Below, in pieces: positions 46,264-54,838 of a stretch of DNA of 64,000 nt. The number at the start of each line of letters is the position of its first letter. The stretch's first letter is position 1. Location: contig NZ_CAMFLC010000020.1 in NCBI RefSeq assembly GCF_945957465.1, positions 1 through 64,000 of the forward strand. Direction: 5' to 3'. Under the pieces are notes generated by a model. The model saw nothing but the letters and a program-made list of their open reading frames with translations. It did no database searches and was not told the DNA's origin. Position numbers and translations under genes: made by a program. Source of the stretch: an uncultured Leifsonia sp. (lineage in GTDB: Bacteria > Actinomycetota > Actinomycetes > Actinomycetales > Microbacteriaceae).

Positions 46264-47631
46264 GTGTCAGATTCGGTTGCGCCCGCGCGCACAAAGGTCT
46301 TGGTCGTCACCCCCGATTCGCTCGGAAAGCGGATGGCGGGCCCCGCCATCCGGGCCTGGGAGATGGCGAAGGCCATCCACACCGTCGCAGAGGTCCGGCT
46401 GGTCTCCACCGTCGCTGCCGACCTGACCTCGGAGCTGTTCCCGGTCTCGCACGCCGACGAGTCGGAGCTGCGTTCGCTCGTCGCATGGTGCGATGTCCTC
46501 GTCTTCCAGGGGCACACGCTCGCCAGCTACCCGTGGATCAAGCGCGCCGCGAAGATCATCGTGGCCGACATCTACGACCCCATGCACCTCGAGCAGCTCG
46601 AACAGACCGTCGGCATGCCGGAAGAGCGCCGGCTCAAGGCCATCCTGGAGACGGCGGAGGTGCTTAACGACCAGATCGAGCGCGCCGACTTCATGATGTG
46701 CGCCTCGGACAAGCAACGCGACTTCTGGCTCGGACAGCTGGCCGCGGTCTTCCGCATCAATCCGCTCACCTACGGGGTAGACGCCAGCCTTCGCTCACTG
46801 CTCTCGGTCGTGCCGTTCGGAATCCAGGACGAGGCGCCCGTGCAGCGTGCGCATGGGATCAAAGGCGTCGTTCCGGGCATCTCCGAGTCCGACAAGGTCA
46901 TCCTGTGGGGTGGCGGGATCTACAACTGGTTCGATCCGATCACGCTGATCGAGGCCGTCGAGAAGCTGAGCGCCACGCGCGACGATGTCCGCCTCTTCTT
47001 CCTCGGCGCCGGACATCCGAACCGTCACGTACCCGCGATGGAGATGGTCACCCGGGCGCGCGACCTGGCCCGGCAGCGCGGTCTCGACGACCGCGTCGTG
47101 TTCTTCCACGACGATTGGGTCCCGTACGAGGAGCGCGCCGACTTCCTGCTGGATGCCGACCTGGGTGCGAGCACGCACTTCGATCACCTCGAGACGGCGT
47201 TCAGCTTCCGGACCCGGATCCTCGACTACCTCTGGGCTTCTCTGCCCATCGTCACGACCGCGGGCGACACCTTCGCCGGCCTGGTGCAGGAACACGGCCT
47301 CGGGCGCGTGGTCCCCCCGACCGATGCGGACACGCTGGCGGGGGCTCTCGAGTCGCTACTGTACGACGATGAGGCCCACGCCGCAGCACGCACGAACATC
47401 GTGGAGTTCGCCGAGACCATGCGCTGGAGGAAGGTGCTTCGACCGCTCCTCGAATTCGTGGTCGACCCGCGTCCGGCGCCCGACTCCCCGTTGACGCTGG
47501 AGACACCCCGCAATCGGATCGTCAACGACCTCCGCGTGCGGATCGCCGGGATGGAGTCGAGCACGTCCTGGCGGATGACCGCCCCCGTGCGCGCGGCGAA
47601 GGATCTTCTGCGCCGCCCGCGCGGGCGTTGA
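46264..47631 (+). CDS. Glycosyltransferase family 4-like protein, paralogue of the fusion's C-terminal domain
   Basis: The 455-residue protein is alignable along its length with residues 400-800 of the neighbouring fusion protein. Shared motifs include RMAGPAIRAW, IIVADIYDPMHLEQLEQ, YNWFDPITLIEAVEKL and SFRTRILDYLWASLPIVTT. It has no GT2 domain. GTG at 46264 (MSDSVAPARTKV) is chosen as the start of homology; a Shine-Dalgarno is weak (GGAAC). It is divergent from the fusion gene, so the two GT4 copies are transcribed away from each other. Confidence 0.88.
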   Translation: MSDSVAPARTKVLVVTPDSLGKRMAGPAIRAWEMAKAIHTVAEVRLVSTVAADLTSELFPVSHADESELRSLVAWCDVLVFQGHTLASYPWIKRAAKIIVADIYDPMHLEQLEQTVGMPEERRLKAILETAEVLNDQIERADFMMCASDKQRDFWLGQLAAVFRINPLTYGVDASLRSLLSVVPFGIQDEAPVQRAHGIKGVVPGISESDKVILWGGGIYNWFDPITLIEAVEKLSATRDDVRLFFLGAGHPNRHVPAMEMVTRARDLARQRGLDDRVVFFHDDWVPYEERADFLLDADLGASTHFDHLETAFSFRTRILDYLWASLPIVTTAGDTFAGLVQEHGLGRVVPPTDADTLAGALESLLYDDEAHAAARTNIVEFAETMRWRKVLRPLLEFVVDPRPAPDSPLTLETPRNRIVNDLRVRIAGMESSTSWRMTAPVRAAKDLLRRPRGR

Positions 47632-47646
47632 GCAGCCGACCACCCG

Positions 47647-48915
47647 TCAGCGGGTGATCCGACGCTTGGCCCTCGAGGCCGTATCGACGAGCTTGCGGGC
47701 TGCGGCGAAGCCCGGTGTGCTCCGGATGTGCTCGATCTCCGCATCGCGTGCCTCGATGACCTTGCGGAGCTCCGTCAGCTCGGCCTGAGCCAGCGACAGC
47801 CGCGTCGTGAGGTCCTTGACCGTGAGGGTGCGGGCCTCCACGGCGTTGACCAGGCCGTTCATCACCTCCGAGCGCAGGAGCGCTGCACGAAGTTCGACCT
47901 CGCCGATCTCGCGGTGCCGCAGTTCGCCCATGCCGTCCAGGACGCGGGCGACCGCGCTGCCGAGCAGGAACTCCTCGGCGTAGGCGCTCCTCAGCCGCTC
48001 CGCCCCGGCGACGGCGTCCGCGAATCCGCCCTGGAGCTCGGCGACGAGCTCGACCGCGGAGCGCTGCGTGAAGCCGCGTCCCGAGAAGTTCGTCTGCCGT
48101 GCGGCGTCGAAGTCGGGATCGCGCAGCCAGCCCGGTCCGCCGAAGTGGTCGTAGACGAACACCGGGACACCTGCGACGAGGGAATACTGCACCGTCTTGC
48201 CGATCGAGACCACGGCGTCGACACCGTGGATGTCGGCCGGGGTGACAAGGCGCTTCGGCCGGGGGTCCGTGGGCGAGCCGCCGAACCGGACCACCTCCAC
48301 GCCGCGCTGCTCCAAGACCTCCATGGCGTCCTCGATCTCCTGGGGAGGATGGTTCGAGACCACCAGGATGCGTCGCAGTTCAGCCGCGGCGGCGCCGGCG
48401 GGGGCATCGCGCGCGAACGCATCGGGCGCGGGGTTGCCGAAGACGGTCAGCATCGATTCGTCCACATCGGCGAAGAGGCCGCTCGCGAGCTGGGCCTCGC
48501 GGCTCTCGGGCGCGGGGAACACGATGGCCGAAGCCAGGGCCGCTTCCACGGCCGGGGAAAGCGGGAATTCCTGGAACTGGTATCCCGACATGTGGTGGAA
48601 GACGAATCGTGTCGAGCCGGGATCTCGGAGCAGCGGCTCGGGGATCAGCCCGTGGTGGATCCAGGCGATGTCGGGCCGTGCCGCCGCGATCCTGGCGCCG
48701 AGCTCCGGATCGTCGAAGCGGAGCACGTCCGTGCGCGGCAGGGCGCGGAAGCGTTCGACCCAGGACTCCGACGCGCCGAACGTCGCGATGAGGACATCGG
48801 CGCCGTTGACAGCGAAGTGTTCCGCGAGTTCGTAGGTGACGACCTCCGAACCGGCGATGTCGAACAGTGATCCCTGTCCGATGAGCACGCGGGTGCGGTC
48901 GAATCGAAGCGTCAT
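47647..48915 (-). CDS. Glycosyltransferase-like protein with C-terminal coiled coil
   Basis: The 422-residue protein has a GT-B-like N-terminal domain (RVLIGQGSLFDIAGSEVVTY, then ADVLIATFGASES) and a second half with RRILVVSNHPPQEI and VDAVVSIGKTVQYSLVAG. The terminal EX7E motif is not clear. Residues about 360-405 form a predicted coiled coil (TTRLSLAQAELTELRKVIEA), which may tether or oligomerise the enzyme. The gene converges on the GT4 gene (15-base gap) and follows a GT2 gene with a 40-base gap. Confidence 0.78.
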   Translation of the reverse strand: MTLRFDRTRVLIGQGSLFDIAGSEVVTYELAEHFAVNGADVLIATFGASESWVERFRALPRTDVLRFDDPELGARIAAARPDIAWIHHGLIPEPLLRDPGSTRFVFHHMSGYQFQEFPLSPAVEAALASAIVFPAPESREAQLASGLFADVDESMLTVFGNPAPDAFARDAPAGAAAAELRRILVVSNHPPQEIEDAMEVLEQRGVEVVRFGGSPTDPRPKRLVTPADIHGVDAVVSIGKTVQYSLVAGVPVFVYDHFGGPGWLRDPDFDAARQTNFSGRGFTQRSAVELVAELQGGFADAVAGAERLRSAYAEEFLLGSAVARVLDGMGELRHREIGEVELRAALLRSEVMNGLVNAVEARTLTVKDLTTRLSLAQAELTELRKVIEARDAEIEHIRSTPGFAAARKLVDTASRAKRRITR

Positions 48916-48955
48916 CGCTCATCTCCTCGTTCGTCTGGTGGGAACGCGGAGAGGA

Positions 48956-49831
48956 TCAGGTGTCCGCTCGGCGCTCGGCGAGCCATGATCGGGCGGCGAG
49001 GCCCACCCCCAGGACCCAGCGGACCGGGGCCAGCCGCCACCCACTGTACTTCTTGTCGAGGAACCTGCGCGCGCTGTCGTGATGGGCGGCCACCATGGCT
49101 GCCTGGTTGGACCGGGTCGAATGCGCCCCCGTGTGCGTGACGACCGCGGCAGGTTGATAGAGGTTGCGATAGCCGGCCTTACCGAGCCGGTAGCCGAGAT
49201 CGACGTCCTCGAAGTACATGAAGTAGCCGGTATCGAACCCGCCGATCTTCTCGAATGCGACGCGTCGCACCAGGACGCAGGACCCCGAGAGCCAGCCCGC
49301 GTCGCGGCTCCCGCCGACCTCGGCCGAGCGCTGGTATCGACTCGTCCACGGGTTGTCCGGCCAGAGGTTGGCGAACAATGCGTGTCCGACACCGACTCGG
49401 ATCGACGGGACATCCCGAGCCGACGGGTAGACCTCGCCTTCCGCCGTCAGGACGGCGGGGCCGACGCTCCCGATCGAGTCGTCCGCCGAGCCCGCCGCGA
49501 CCAGTTCATCGATCGCGTGGGGTTCGAGCACGACGTCCGGGTTGCTGACGAGTATCCATTCGATCGAGACCGGGAGCGTGGCGGCGACTCTGTTGATCGC
49601 GCCGCCGTAGCCGTAGTTCGCATCGAGCGGGGCGTACCGGGCGCCGGCCGCGGTCGCGATCCGTTCGACCGCCGACTCCGGCACTGCGGCGTTGTCGGCG
49701 ACCACGATCGTCGCCCCAGCGGCCTGCGCGTCCGTCAGCCCGGCGAGGAAGGCGGGGAGCACGTGCTCGGAGCCATAGCTTACGGTCACGACAGCGACGT
49801 GGCTCAGGGCGCCCGGCACGGTCTTGGTCAT
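48956..49831 (-). CDS. Glycosyltransferase family 2
   Basis: The 291-residue GT-A enzyme has VAVVTVSYGSEHVLPAFLAG, the donor site VVADNAAVPES, NYGYGGAINRVA and the acidic motif LVSNPDVVLEPHAIDEL. The acceptor motif is FMYFEDVDLGYRLGKAGY. It is close to rhamnosyl- and galactofuranosyltransferases such as WbbL, so dTDP-rhamnose is a plausible donor. I chose ATG at 49831 (MTKTVPG); an ATG 12 codons upstream is possible. It is divergent from wzm across 70 bases. Confidence 0.88.
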   Translation of the reverse strand: MTKTVPGALSHVAVVTVSYGSEHVLPAFLAGLTDAQAAGATIVVADNAAVPESAVERIATAAGARYAPLDANYGYGGAINRVAATLPVSIEWILVSNPDVVLEPHAIDELVAAGSADDSIGSVGPAVLTAEGEVYPSARDVPSIRVGVGHALFANLWPDNPWTSRYQRSAEVGGSRDAGWLSGSCVLVRRVAFEKIGGFDTGYFMYFEDVDLGYRLGKAGYRNLYQPAAVVTHTGAHSTRSNQAAMVAAHHDSARRFLDKKYSGWRLAPVRWVLGVGLAARSWLAERRADT

Positions 49832-49901
49832 AATCTGTCTAATCCTAGTTGTAAGCTGGAGTGTCATTCGGCCGACTCGGCCAGCATCAGAACGAGGGTG
49901 G

Positions 49902-50738
49902 ATGAGCTACATCAGAGAAGCCCTCGGCGCGCGAGAACTCCTATCGAACCTCGTGCTCCGAGAGGTCAGAGGCCAGTACAAGCGTACGATCTTCGGCCGG
50001 TTGTGGTCCCTCATCAGCCCGCTCGCCTCGATGCTCGTGTACACCTTCGTGTTCTCGTTCGTCTTCAAGGTGCAGCCGGCCAAGGGCAACCCTAGCGGGC
50101 TCGACTTCTACGCGGTCTGGCTACTGTGCGGCCTCCTCCCCTGGACATTCTTCGCGAACGCGGTGAACGCCGGGATGTCCTCCCTCGTCGTCAACGCCGG
50201 CCTCATCACGAAGGTCTATTTCCCGAGACTGGTGCTCCCGGTCTCCGCGGTGTTCTCCGTGGCGTACAACTGGGGCTTCGAGATGATCGTCCTGGTCGTG
50301 GCGATCGTCGTCGTGGGTGGCTTCGTTTGGCCATGGCTGCCGTTCGTGCTGCTCATGATGCTGGTCCTCGCGGTCTTCGCCACGGGAGCCGGCCTCCTGC
50401 TGTCGATCGCCAACGTGTACTTCCGCGACATGCAGTACCTGCTCGGCATCATCCTCCAGATCTGGATGTACCTGACGCCGATCGTGTATCCGGTCAGCCT
50501 CGTCGCGGCGCAGTCCGACCGCATCGGCGGGATCGCCGGCACCCCGATCACCATCCTCGACATCTATGAGCTGAACCCGATGCTGCACTTCGTCGCGGTG
50601 TTCCGAACCCTGCTCTACGACAACACCTGGCCGATGCTGCCCGATGTCATCGCCTGCATCGTCTGGGCGTTGCTGGCGATCGTCGCCGGCACCTGGGTCT
50701 TTTCGCGCAAGGAGAAGAGATTGGCTGAGCTTCTGTGA
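49902..50738 (+). CDS. wzm: Polysaccharide ABC exporter permease (Wzm type)
   Basis: The 278-residue ABC-2 permease exports lipid-linked polysaccharide with its ATPase partner. Six membrane helices follow a cytoplasmic amphipathic N-terminus (LVLREVRGQYKRTIFGRLWS, a family signature). The exporter motif LQIWMYLTPIVYPVSLV near the fifth helix and ELNPMLHFVAVFRTLLYD before the last helix are typical. ATG at 49902 follows GAGGGTGG; the longer frame is rejected. The stop overlaps the wzt GTG by 4 bases (GTGA). Confidence 0.95.
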   Translation: MSYIREALGARELLSNLVLREVRGQYKRTIFGRLWSLISPLASMLVYTFVFSFVFKVQPAKGNPSGLDFYAVWLLCGLLPWTFFANAVNAGMSSLVVNAGLITKVYFPRLVLPVSAVFSVAYNWGFEMIVLVVAIVVVGGFVWPWLPFVLLMMLVLAVFATGAGLLLSIANVYFRDMQYLLGIILQIWMYLTPIVYPVSLVAAQSDRIGGIAGTPITILDIYELNPMLHFVAVFRTLLYDNTWPMLPDVIACIVWALLAIVAGTWVFSRKEKRLAELL

Positions 50739-51463
50739 CCGACATCGCCGTGGACGTGTCCAACGTCAGCAAGAAGTTCCGCCTGTACCACGAGCGCAAC
50801 CAGAGCCTGAAGTCGGCGGTGATGCGCCGGCGCGTGTCCGTGCACGAAGACTTCTGGGCGCTTGAGGATGTCTCCTTCGAGGTCCCTACCGGTTCCACCT
50901 TCGGCCTGATCGGCAGCAACGGCTCTGGCAAGTCGACGCTGCTCAAGTGCATCGCCAAGATCCTGTACCCCGAGAAGGGCAGTATCAGGGCGTACGGAAA
51001 GCTCGCCGCCATGCTGGAGGTCGGTTCGGGCTTCCACCCCGAACTGTCCGGACGCGAGAACGTCTACCTCAACGGGTCGATCCTCGGCATGGGCCGTAAG
51101 GAGATCGACCGCAAGTTCGACGAGATCGTGGCGTTCTCCGGCGTCGAACACTTCATCGACCAGCCCGTCAAGAACTATTCGTCGGGCATGTACGTCCGGC
51201 TCGGATTCTCCGTCGCGATCAGCGTCGAGCCCGAGATCCTGATCGTGGACGAGGTGCTCGCCGTCGGCGACGCCGACTTCCAGCGCAAGTGCCAGCAGAA
51301 GTTCGAAGACTTTCGCGAGGATGGCAAGACGGTCATCCTGGTCAGTCATTCCCTCGATACCGTCGAGCGCATGTGCGACCACGCGGCGTGGCTGCAGAAC
51401 GGATCGCTCCGCGCCGTCGGCGACGCGGACTCGACTGTGGCCGCGTACAAAGCGTTCCTCTGA
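50735..51463 (+). CDS. wzt: Polysaccharide ABC exporter ATPase (Wzt type, short)
   Basis: The 242-residue ATPase powers Wzm. It has the Walker A motif GSNGSGKST (residues 60-68), Q-loop region LAAMLEVGSGFHPELSGREN, the signature YSSGM, Walker B ILIVDEVLAVGD and switch His in LVSHS. The C-terminal carbohydrate-binding module of O-antigen Wzt proteins, which selects capped chains, is absent. The short form resembles TarH and wall-galactan exporters. It is coupled to wzm by a GTGA overlap. Confidence 0.95.
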   Translation: MTDIAVDVSNVSKKFRLYHERNQSLKSAVMRRRVSVHEDFWALEDVSFEVPTGSTFGLIGSNGSGKSTLLKCIAKILYPEKGSIRAYGKLAAMLEVGSGFHPELSGRENVYLNGSILGMGRKEIDRKFDEIVAFSGVEHFIDQPVKNYSSGMYVRLGFSVAISVEPEILIVDEVLAVGDADFQRKCQQKFEDFREDGKTVILVSHSLDTVERMCDHAAWLQNGSLRAVGDADSTVAAYKAFL

Positions 51464-51602
51464 ACCCACCGGATTCGGGCGTGTCGTCCCTGCGGGCAAA
51501 TGCTGAGGAATGCACGTATTTGACGCATCCGGCGGTGCGCCCTCCCGAAGTCGTCGCGTTCGGCTTAGCATGACCTGGAATTCACACGTCTAAGGGGTTC
51601 TA
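51464..51602 (+). promoter_or_regulatory. Leader and promoter region of the LGFP-repeat gene
   Basis: This 139-base gap follows wzt. TAGCAT near 51566-51571 is a -10 candidate without a clear -35. AAGGGG 5 bases before the TTG start is a good ribosome binding site. No ORF was found. Confidence 0.4.
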
Positions 51603-54011
51603 TTGCGCAGCCTGATCCGAACACTGGGCCTCGTCCTCGCTCTGGCTGTCGGCATACTCCCCTTCGTCGCCGTCAGCCCGGCGCGAGCGGCCAACGCCTA
51701 CGACTTCAATCCGAGCAGCATCATCTCGGACGATGTGTTCTACAACCCGAACACCATGAACGAGGCCAGCGTCCAGGCCTTCCTGAACGCGATGGTCCCG
51801 AGCTGCTCCGCAGGCTACACGTGTCTCAAGAACTTCAGCCAGACCACGACGTCCCGCGCCGCCGACGCGATGTGCGGTCCCTATGCCGGCGCGCCGAACG
51901 AGCCCGCCGCGCGGATCATCGTCAAGGTCGCCCAGGCGTGCGGGATCAATCCGCAGGTCATCCTCGTGACGCTCCAGAAGGAGCAGGGCCTCGTGACCTC
52001 CACCGCCCCGTCGTCGTGGGCCTGGAAGGCGTCCATGGGCTACGCGTGCCCTGACACGGCCGCCTGCGACACCCAGTACTATGGCTTCTACAACCAGGTC
52101 TACTCGGGCACCTGGCAGTTCAAGCGTTACGGAAACCCGCCGGGGACATCCAACTTCTTCACCTGGTACCCGGTCGGCGGCTACGCCAACGTCCTGTACA
52201 ACCCCAGCACATCGTGCGGCTCGAGTCGGGTCTACATCTCGAACAAGGCCACTGCGGCCCTGTACTATTACACGCCGTACCAGCCCAACGCGAACGCACT
52301 CGCGGCCGGATACGGAACCTCGCCCGACCCGTGCGCCAGCTACGGCAACCGCAACTTCTTCATGTACTTCACCGACTGGTTCGGTTCGACGGGGAACGTC
52401 GGACCATCGTTCATCGACGCTCTCTACAACTCGACGGGCGGCGCGTCCGGGCCACTCGGCGCATCGACGACCGGGTACATCACGTTGACCGACAACGGCG
52501 GCGGCGTCGTCCGCGGCTACTCCGGCGGCGCCATCGCGTGGACCAAGGCCTACGGGGCGTTCGTGATCAGCAACCCGATCCGGGACTACTTCAACGCCCA
52601 CGGCGGCATCGGCGGCAGCCTCGGCTGGCCCACGAGCGGCGCGAACACCGCAGGTCCCGGTATCGTGCAGGGCTTCCAGGGCGGCGCGATCACCTATACG
52701 TCGGCGACCGGCCCGCGCATCCTCAGCGGCGCACTGCGCACGGCGTACAACGCCGCCGGCGGACTTTCGGGCCCACTGGGGTGGCCGAACGGGGATGCCT
52801 CGTGCAGCGGCTCCACGTGCACGCAGACGTTCGAGCAGGCCACGCTGTCTACGACGGGGGGCAATTACTCGATCGCCAGCGACAAGATCGCAGCCGCCTA
52901 CACGGCCGCGGGCGGCTCCTCGGGCTCGCTCGGCGCAGCAGTCGGCGGGACTTTGGCGAACCTCGCGGCGGGAACGGGCCTGATCCAGGCGTACGCGAAC
53001 GGTGTGATCACGTCGACCGCTCCGGGCGGAGCCCACGTGCTGAGCGGTTCGGTCCGCTCGATGTTCAACGCGCTCGGCGGCCTGAGCGGCTACCTGGGAT
53101 GGCCGACCGGCGACCTGACGTGCGACGCGTCGAAGGCCTGCTCCCAGGCCTTCCAGGGCGGGACGGTCTTCGCCGACAAGGACGGCAACGTGAGCGCAAC
53201 CCCGGCAAGCATCCTCTCCCTCTACGACTCGATGGGCGGACCGGCCGGTTCGCTCGGCGACCGCATCGGAACGACGATCGCCTTCCCGGGCGGCCTCGTC
53301 CAGGGCTTCGCCAACGGTGCCATCGCCTGGACGCCCGGAGCCGGCGCGTACGCTCTCACCGGAGACATCCGGGCGACCTACAACGGCCTCGGGGGAGTGA
53401 CAGGGGCGTTCGGCTGGCCCGCGACCGCCGCCAACAGCTTCCCTCAGAACGGCGGCGGACTCGTCCAGGGCTTCCAGAACGGAGTCATCCTGGCCACGAC
53501 CAGCGCAGGGGCGTTCCCGCTCTCCGGAGCCATACGGACCGCTTACAACGCGGCCGGCGGTGTCCCAGGACCGGTCGGGTGGCCGACCACCGCGCCGATC
53601 AGCACCAACGGAGGACTGGTCCAGGCCTTCCAGAACGCAGCGATCACCTCGACACCGACGGCGGGCGCACATGTCTTGAGCGGAGCCTTCCGAACGGCGT
53701 ACGCGACCGTCGGCGGCATCGGCGGGTCGATCGGATGGCCCACCTCAGACGTGACAGCGGTCGGCTACGGCGGCGGAGGCTCGGTCCAAGGCTTCGAGAA
53801 GGGCGCGGTGACGCAGAAGACCGGGGGCGATGCGATCGTCATCCTCGGGCCGATCAGGGACTACTTCAACGCCCAGGGCGGTCTGGCCGGACCGCTCGGC
53901 TGGCCGGCGAAACCGCTCGCGTGCAACACAACCGGCACCGCCTGCCAGCAGACGTTCGACGGAGGCACGGTGAGCTGGACATCGGCCGGCGGTGCGACAC
54001 TGGTCAAGTGA
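51603..54011 (+). CDS. Secreted LGFP-repeat protein
   Basis: The 802-residue protein has a signal peptide ending in PARAANA. An N-terminal domain of about 240 residues follows, with several cysteines; it contains CLKNFSQTTTSRAADAMCG, ILVTLQKEQGLVTSTAPSSW and RYGNPPGTSNFFTWYPVGG. Ten LGFP repeats of about 50 residues (GGLSGPLGWP-like cores) fill residues 270-800. LGFP repeats anchor actinobacterial proteins to the cell wall. The start is a TTG at 51603 with AAGGGG upstream, which gives a proper signal peptide. The gene sits between the exporter and a glycosyltransferase, so a wall-scaffold or polymer-binding role is inferred. Confidence 0.9.
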   Translation: MRSLIRTLGLVLALAVGILPFVAVSPARAANAYDFNPSSIISDDVFYNPNTMNEASVQAFLNAMVPSCSAGYTCLKNFSQTTTSRAADAMCGPYAGAPNEPAARIIVKVAQACGINPQVILVTLQKEQGLVTSTAPSSWAWKASMGYACPDTAACDTQYYGFYNQVYSGTWQFKRYGNPPGTSNFFTWYPVGGYANVLYNPSTSCGSSRVYISNKATAALYYYTPYQPNANALAAGYGTSPDPCASYGNRNFFMYFTDWFGSTGNVGPSFIDALYNSTGGASGPLGASTTGYITLTDNGGGVVRGYSGGAIAWTKAYGAFVISNPIRDYFNAHGGIGGSLGWPTSGANTAGPGIVQGFQGGAITYTSATGPRILSGALRTAYNAAGGLSGPLGWPNGDASCSGSTCTQTFEQATLSTTGGNYSIASDKIAAAYTAAGGSSGSLGAAVGGTLANLAAGTGLIQAYANGVITSTAPGGAHVLSGSVRSMFNALGGLSGYLGWPTGDLTCDASKACSQAFQGGTVFADKDGNVSATPASILSLYDSMGGPAGSLGDRIGTTIAFPGGLVQGFANGAIAWTPGAGAYALTGDIRATYNGLGGVTGAFGWPATAANSFPQNGGGLVQGFQNGVILATTSAGAFPLSGAIRTAYNAAGGVPGPVGWPTTAPISTNGGLVQAFQNAAITSTPTAGAHVLSGAFRTAYATVGGIGGSIGWPTSDVTAVGYGGGGSVQGFEKGAVTQKTGGDAIVILGPIRDYFNAQGGLAGPLGWPAKPLACNTTGTACQQTFDGGTVSWTSAGGATLVK

Positions 54012-54838
54012 GAGACCTCGACTACACGATCAACGTCAGCCTCCGGAACCTGCGGCCTTTCTTCCGCGTGATCCGAGGTGCGCGCACCGTTCCCGCCGGC
54101 TCGATCGTCGGGATGATCCGCTTGCGCAATGAGCAGGACCTGCTGCAAGATACGCTGGATCACCTCAGCGGCATCGTCGACGGCATCGTGGTCTTCGATG
54201 ACGCCAGCACCGACCGCAGCCGGGAGATCGCGGTCGGCCACCCGCATGTCATCGAGGTGATCGTCAACCGGCACTGGCGTCGACGGAACCGGATCTGGGA
54301 GGAGACCGCGAACAGGCGCATCCTGTACGCGCGCGCGAAGCGCCACTGGCCTGCCTGGGTCTTCTACTCGGACGCGGACGAGCGCTTCGTCGGCGACATC
54401 CGCAGCTTCCTCCAGAACGCCGGACCGGAGGTCCACGGGTTGCGTGTCAATCTCTTCGACGCGTACATGACACCGGAGGACCACGCTCCCCACCGTGAGG
54501 GACAACCGCTGCTCGATTTCAGGTCGTCGTTCGGTCCGGAGCAACGCCGCATCCTGATGGCGTGGCGCCCCGAGGCGTCGGTCGACTTCACCACTCGCGA
54601 TGCCCGGGAACCCCAGGGCGTTCCCGGGCCGTTCGTGGACCGCTTCGAGTGCCAGCACTATGGCAAGGCGCTGTCGGAGGCACAGTGGGAGGAGACATGC
54701 CGTTACTACGTCGACAACTTCCCGGTCTACCGGGACAAATGGCTGGCGCGCATGGGCAAGGCGCTGCACACCGAGTCAGATTTCGGCACGCCGCTCTACT
54801 CGTGGGTCGACGTCACCTCCCACGCCGTCGACATCTAG
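54008..54838 (+). CDS. Glycosyltransferase family 2-like protein
   Basis: The 276-residue enzyme has AGSIVGMIRLRNEQDLLQDT, GIVVFDDASTDRSREIA and the acidic AWVFYSDADERFVGDI. This resembles GT2 enzymes of the beta-1,4-glucosyltransferase or LPS core type (RNEQ...DDASTD). The GTG at 54008 overlaps the LGFP gene stop (GTGA), so the two are coupled. The in-frame open region that runs upstream through the LGFP gene is a shadow. The gene ends 4 bases into the convergent membrane-protein gene. Confidence 0.85.
   Translation: MRDLDYTINVSLRNLRPFFRVIRGARTVPAGSIVGMIRLRNEQDLLQDTLDHLSGIVDGIVVFDDASTDRSREIAVGHPHVIEVIVNRHWRRRNRIWEETANRRILYARAKRHWPAWVFYSDADERFVGDIRSFLQNAGPEVHGLRVNLFDAYMTPEDHAPHREGQPLLDFRSSFGPEQRRILMAWRPEASVDFTTRDAREPQGVPGPFVDRFECQHYGKALSEAQWEETCRYYVDNFPVYRDKWLARMGKALHTESDFGTPLYSWVDVTSHAVDI

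Noticed and set aside
51600-53672. 690-residue reverse open frame over the LGFP gene
   Set aside because: The repetitive sequence on the sense strand produces it; there is no ribosome binding site or homology, and the sense gene has a signal peptide and repeats.
52214-54838. GT2 gene as an 874-residue protein
   Set aside because: The N-terminal 600 residues are a shadow of LGFP repeats; GTG at 54008 gives the normal GT2 start.
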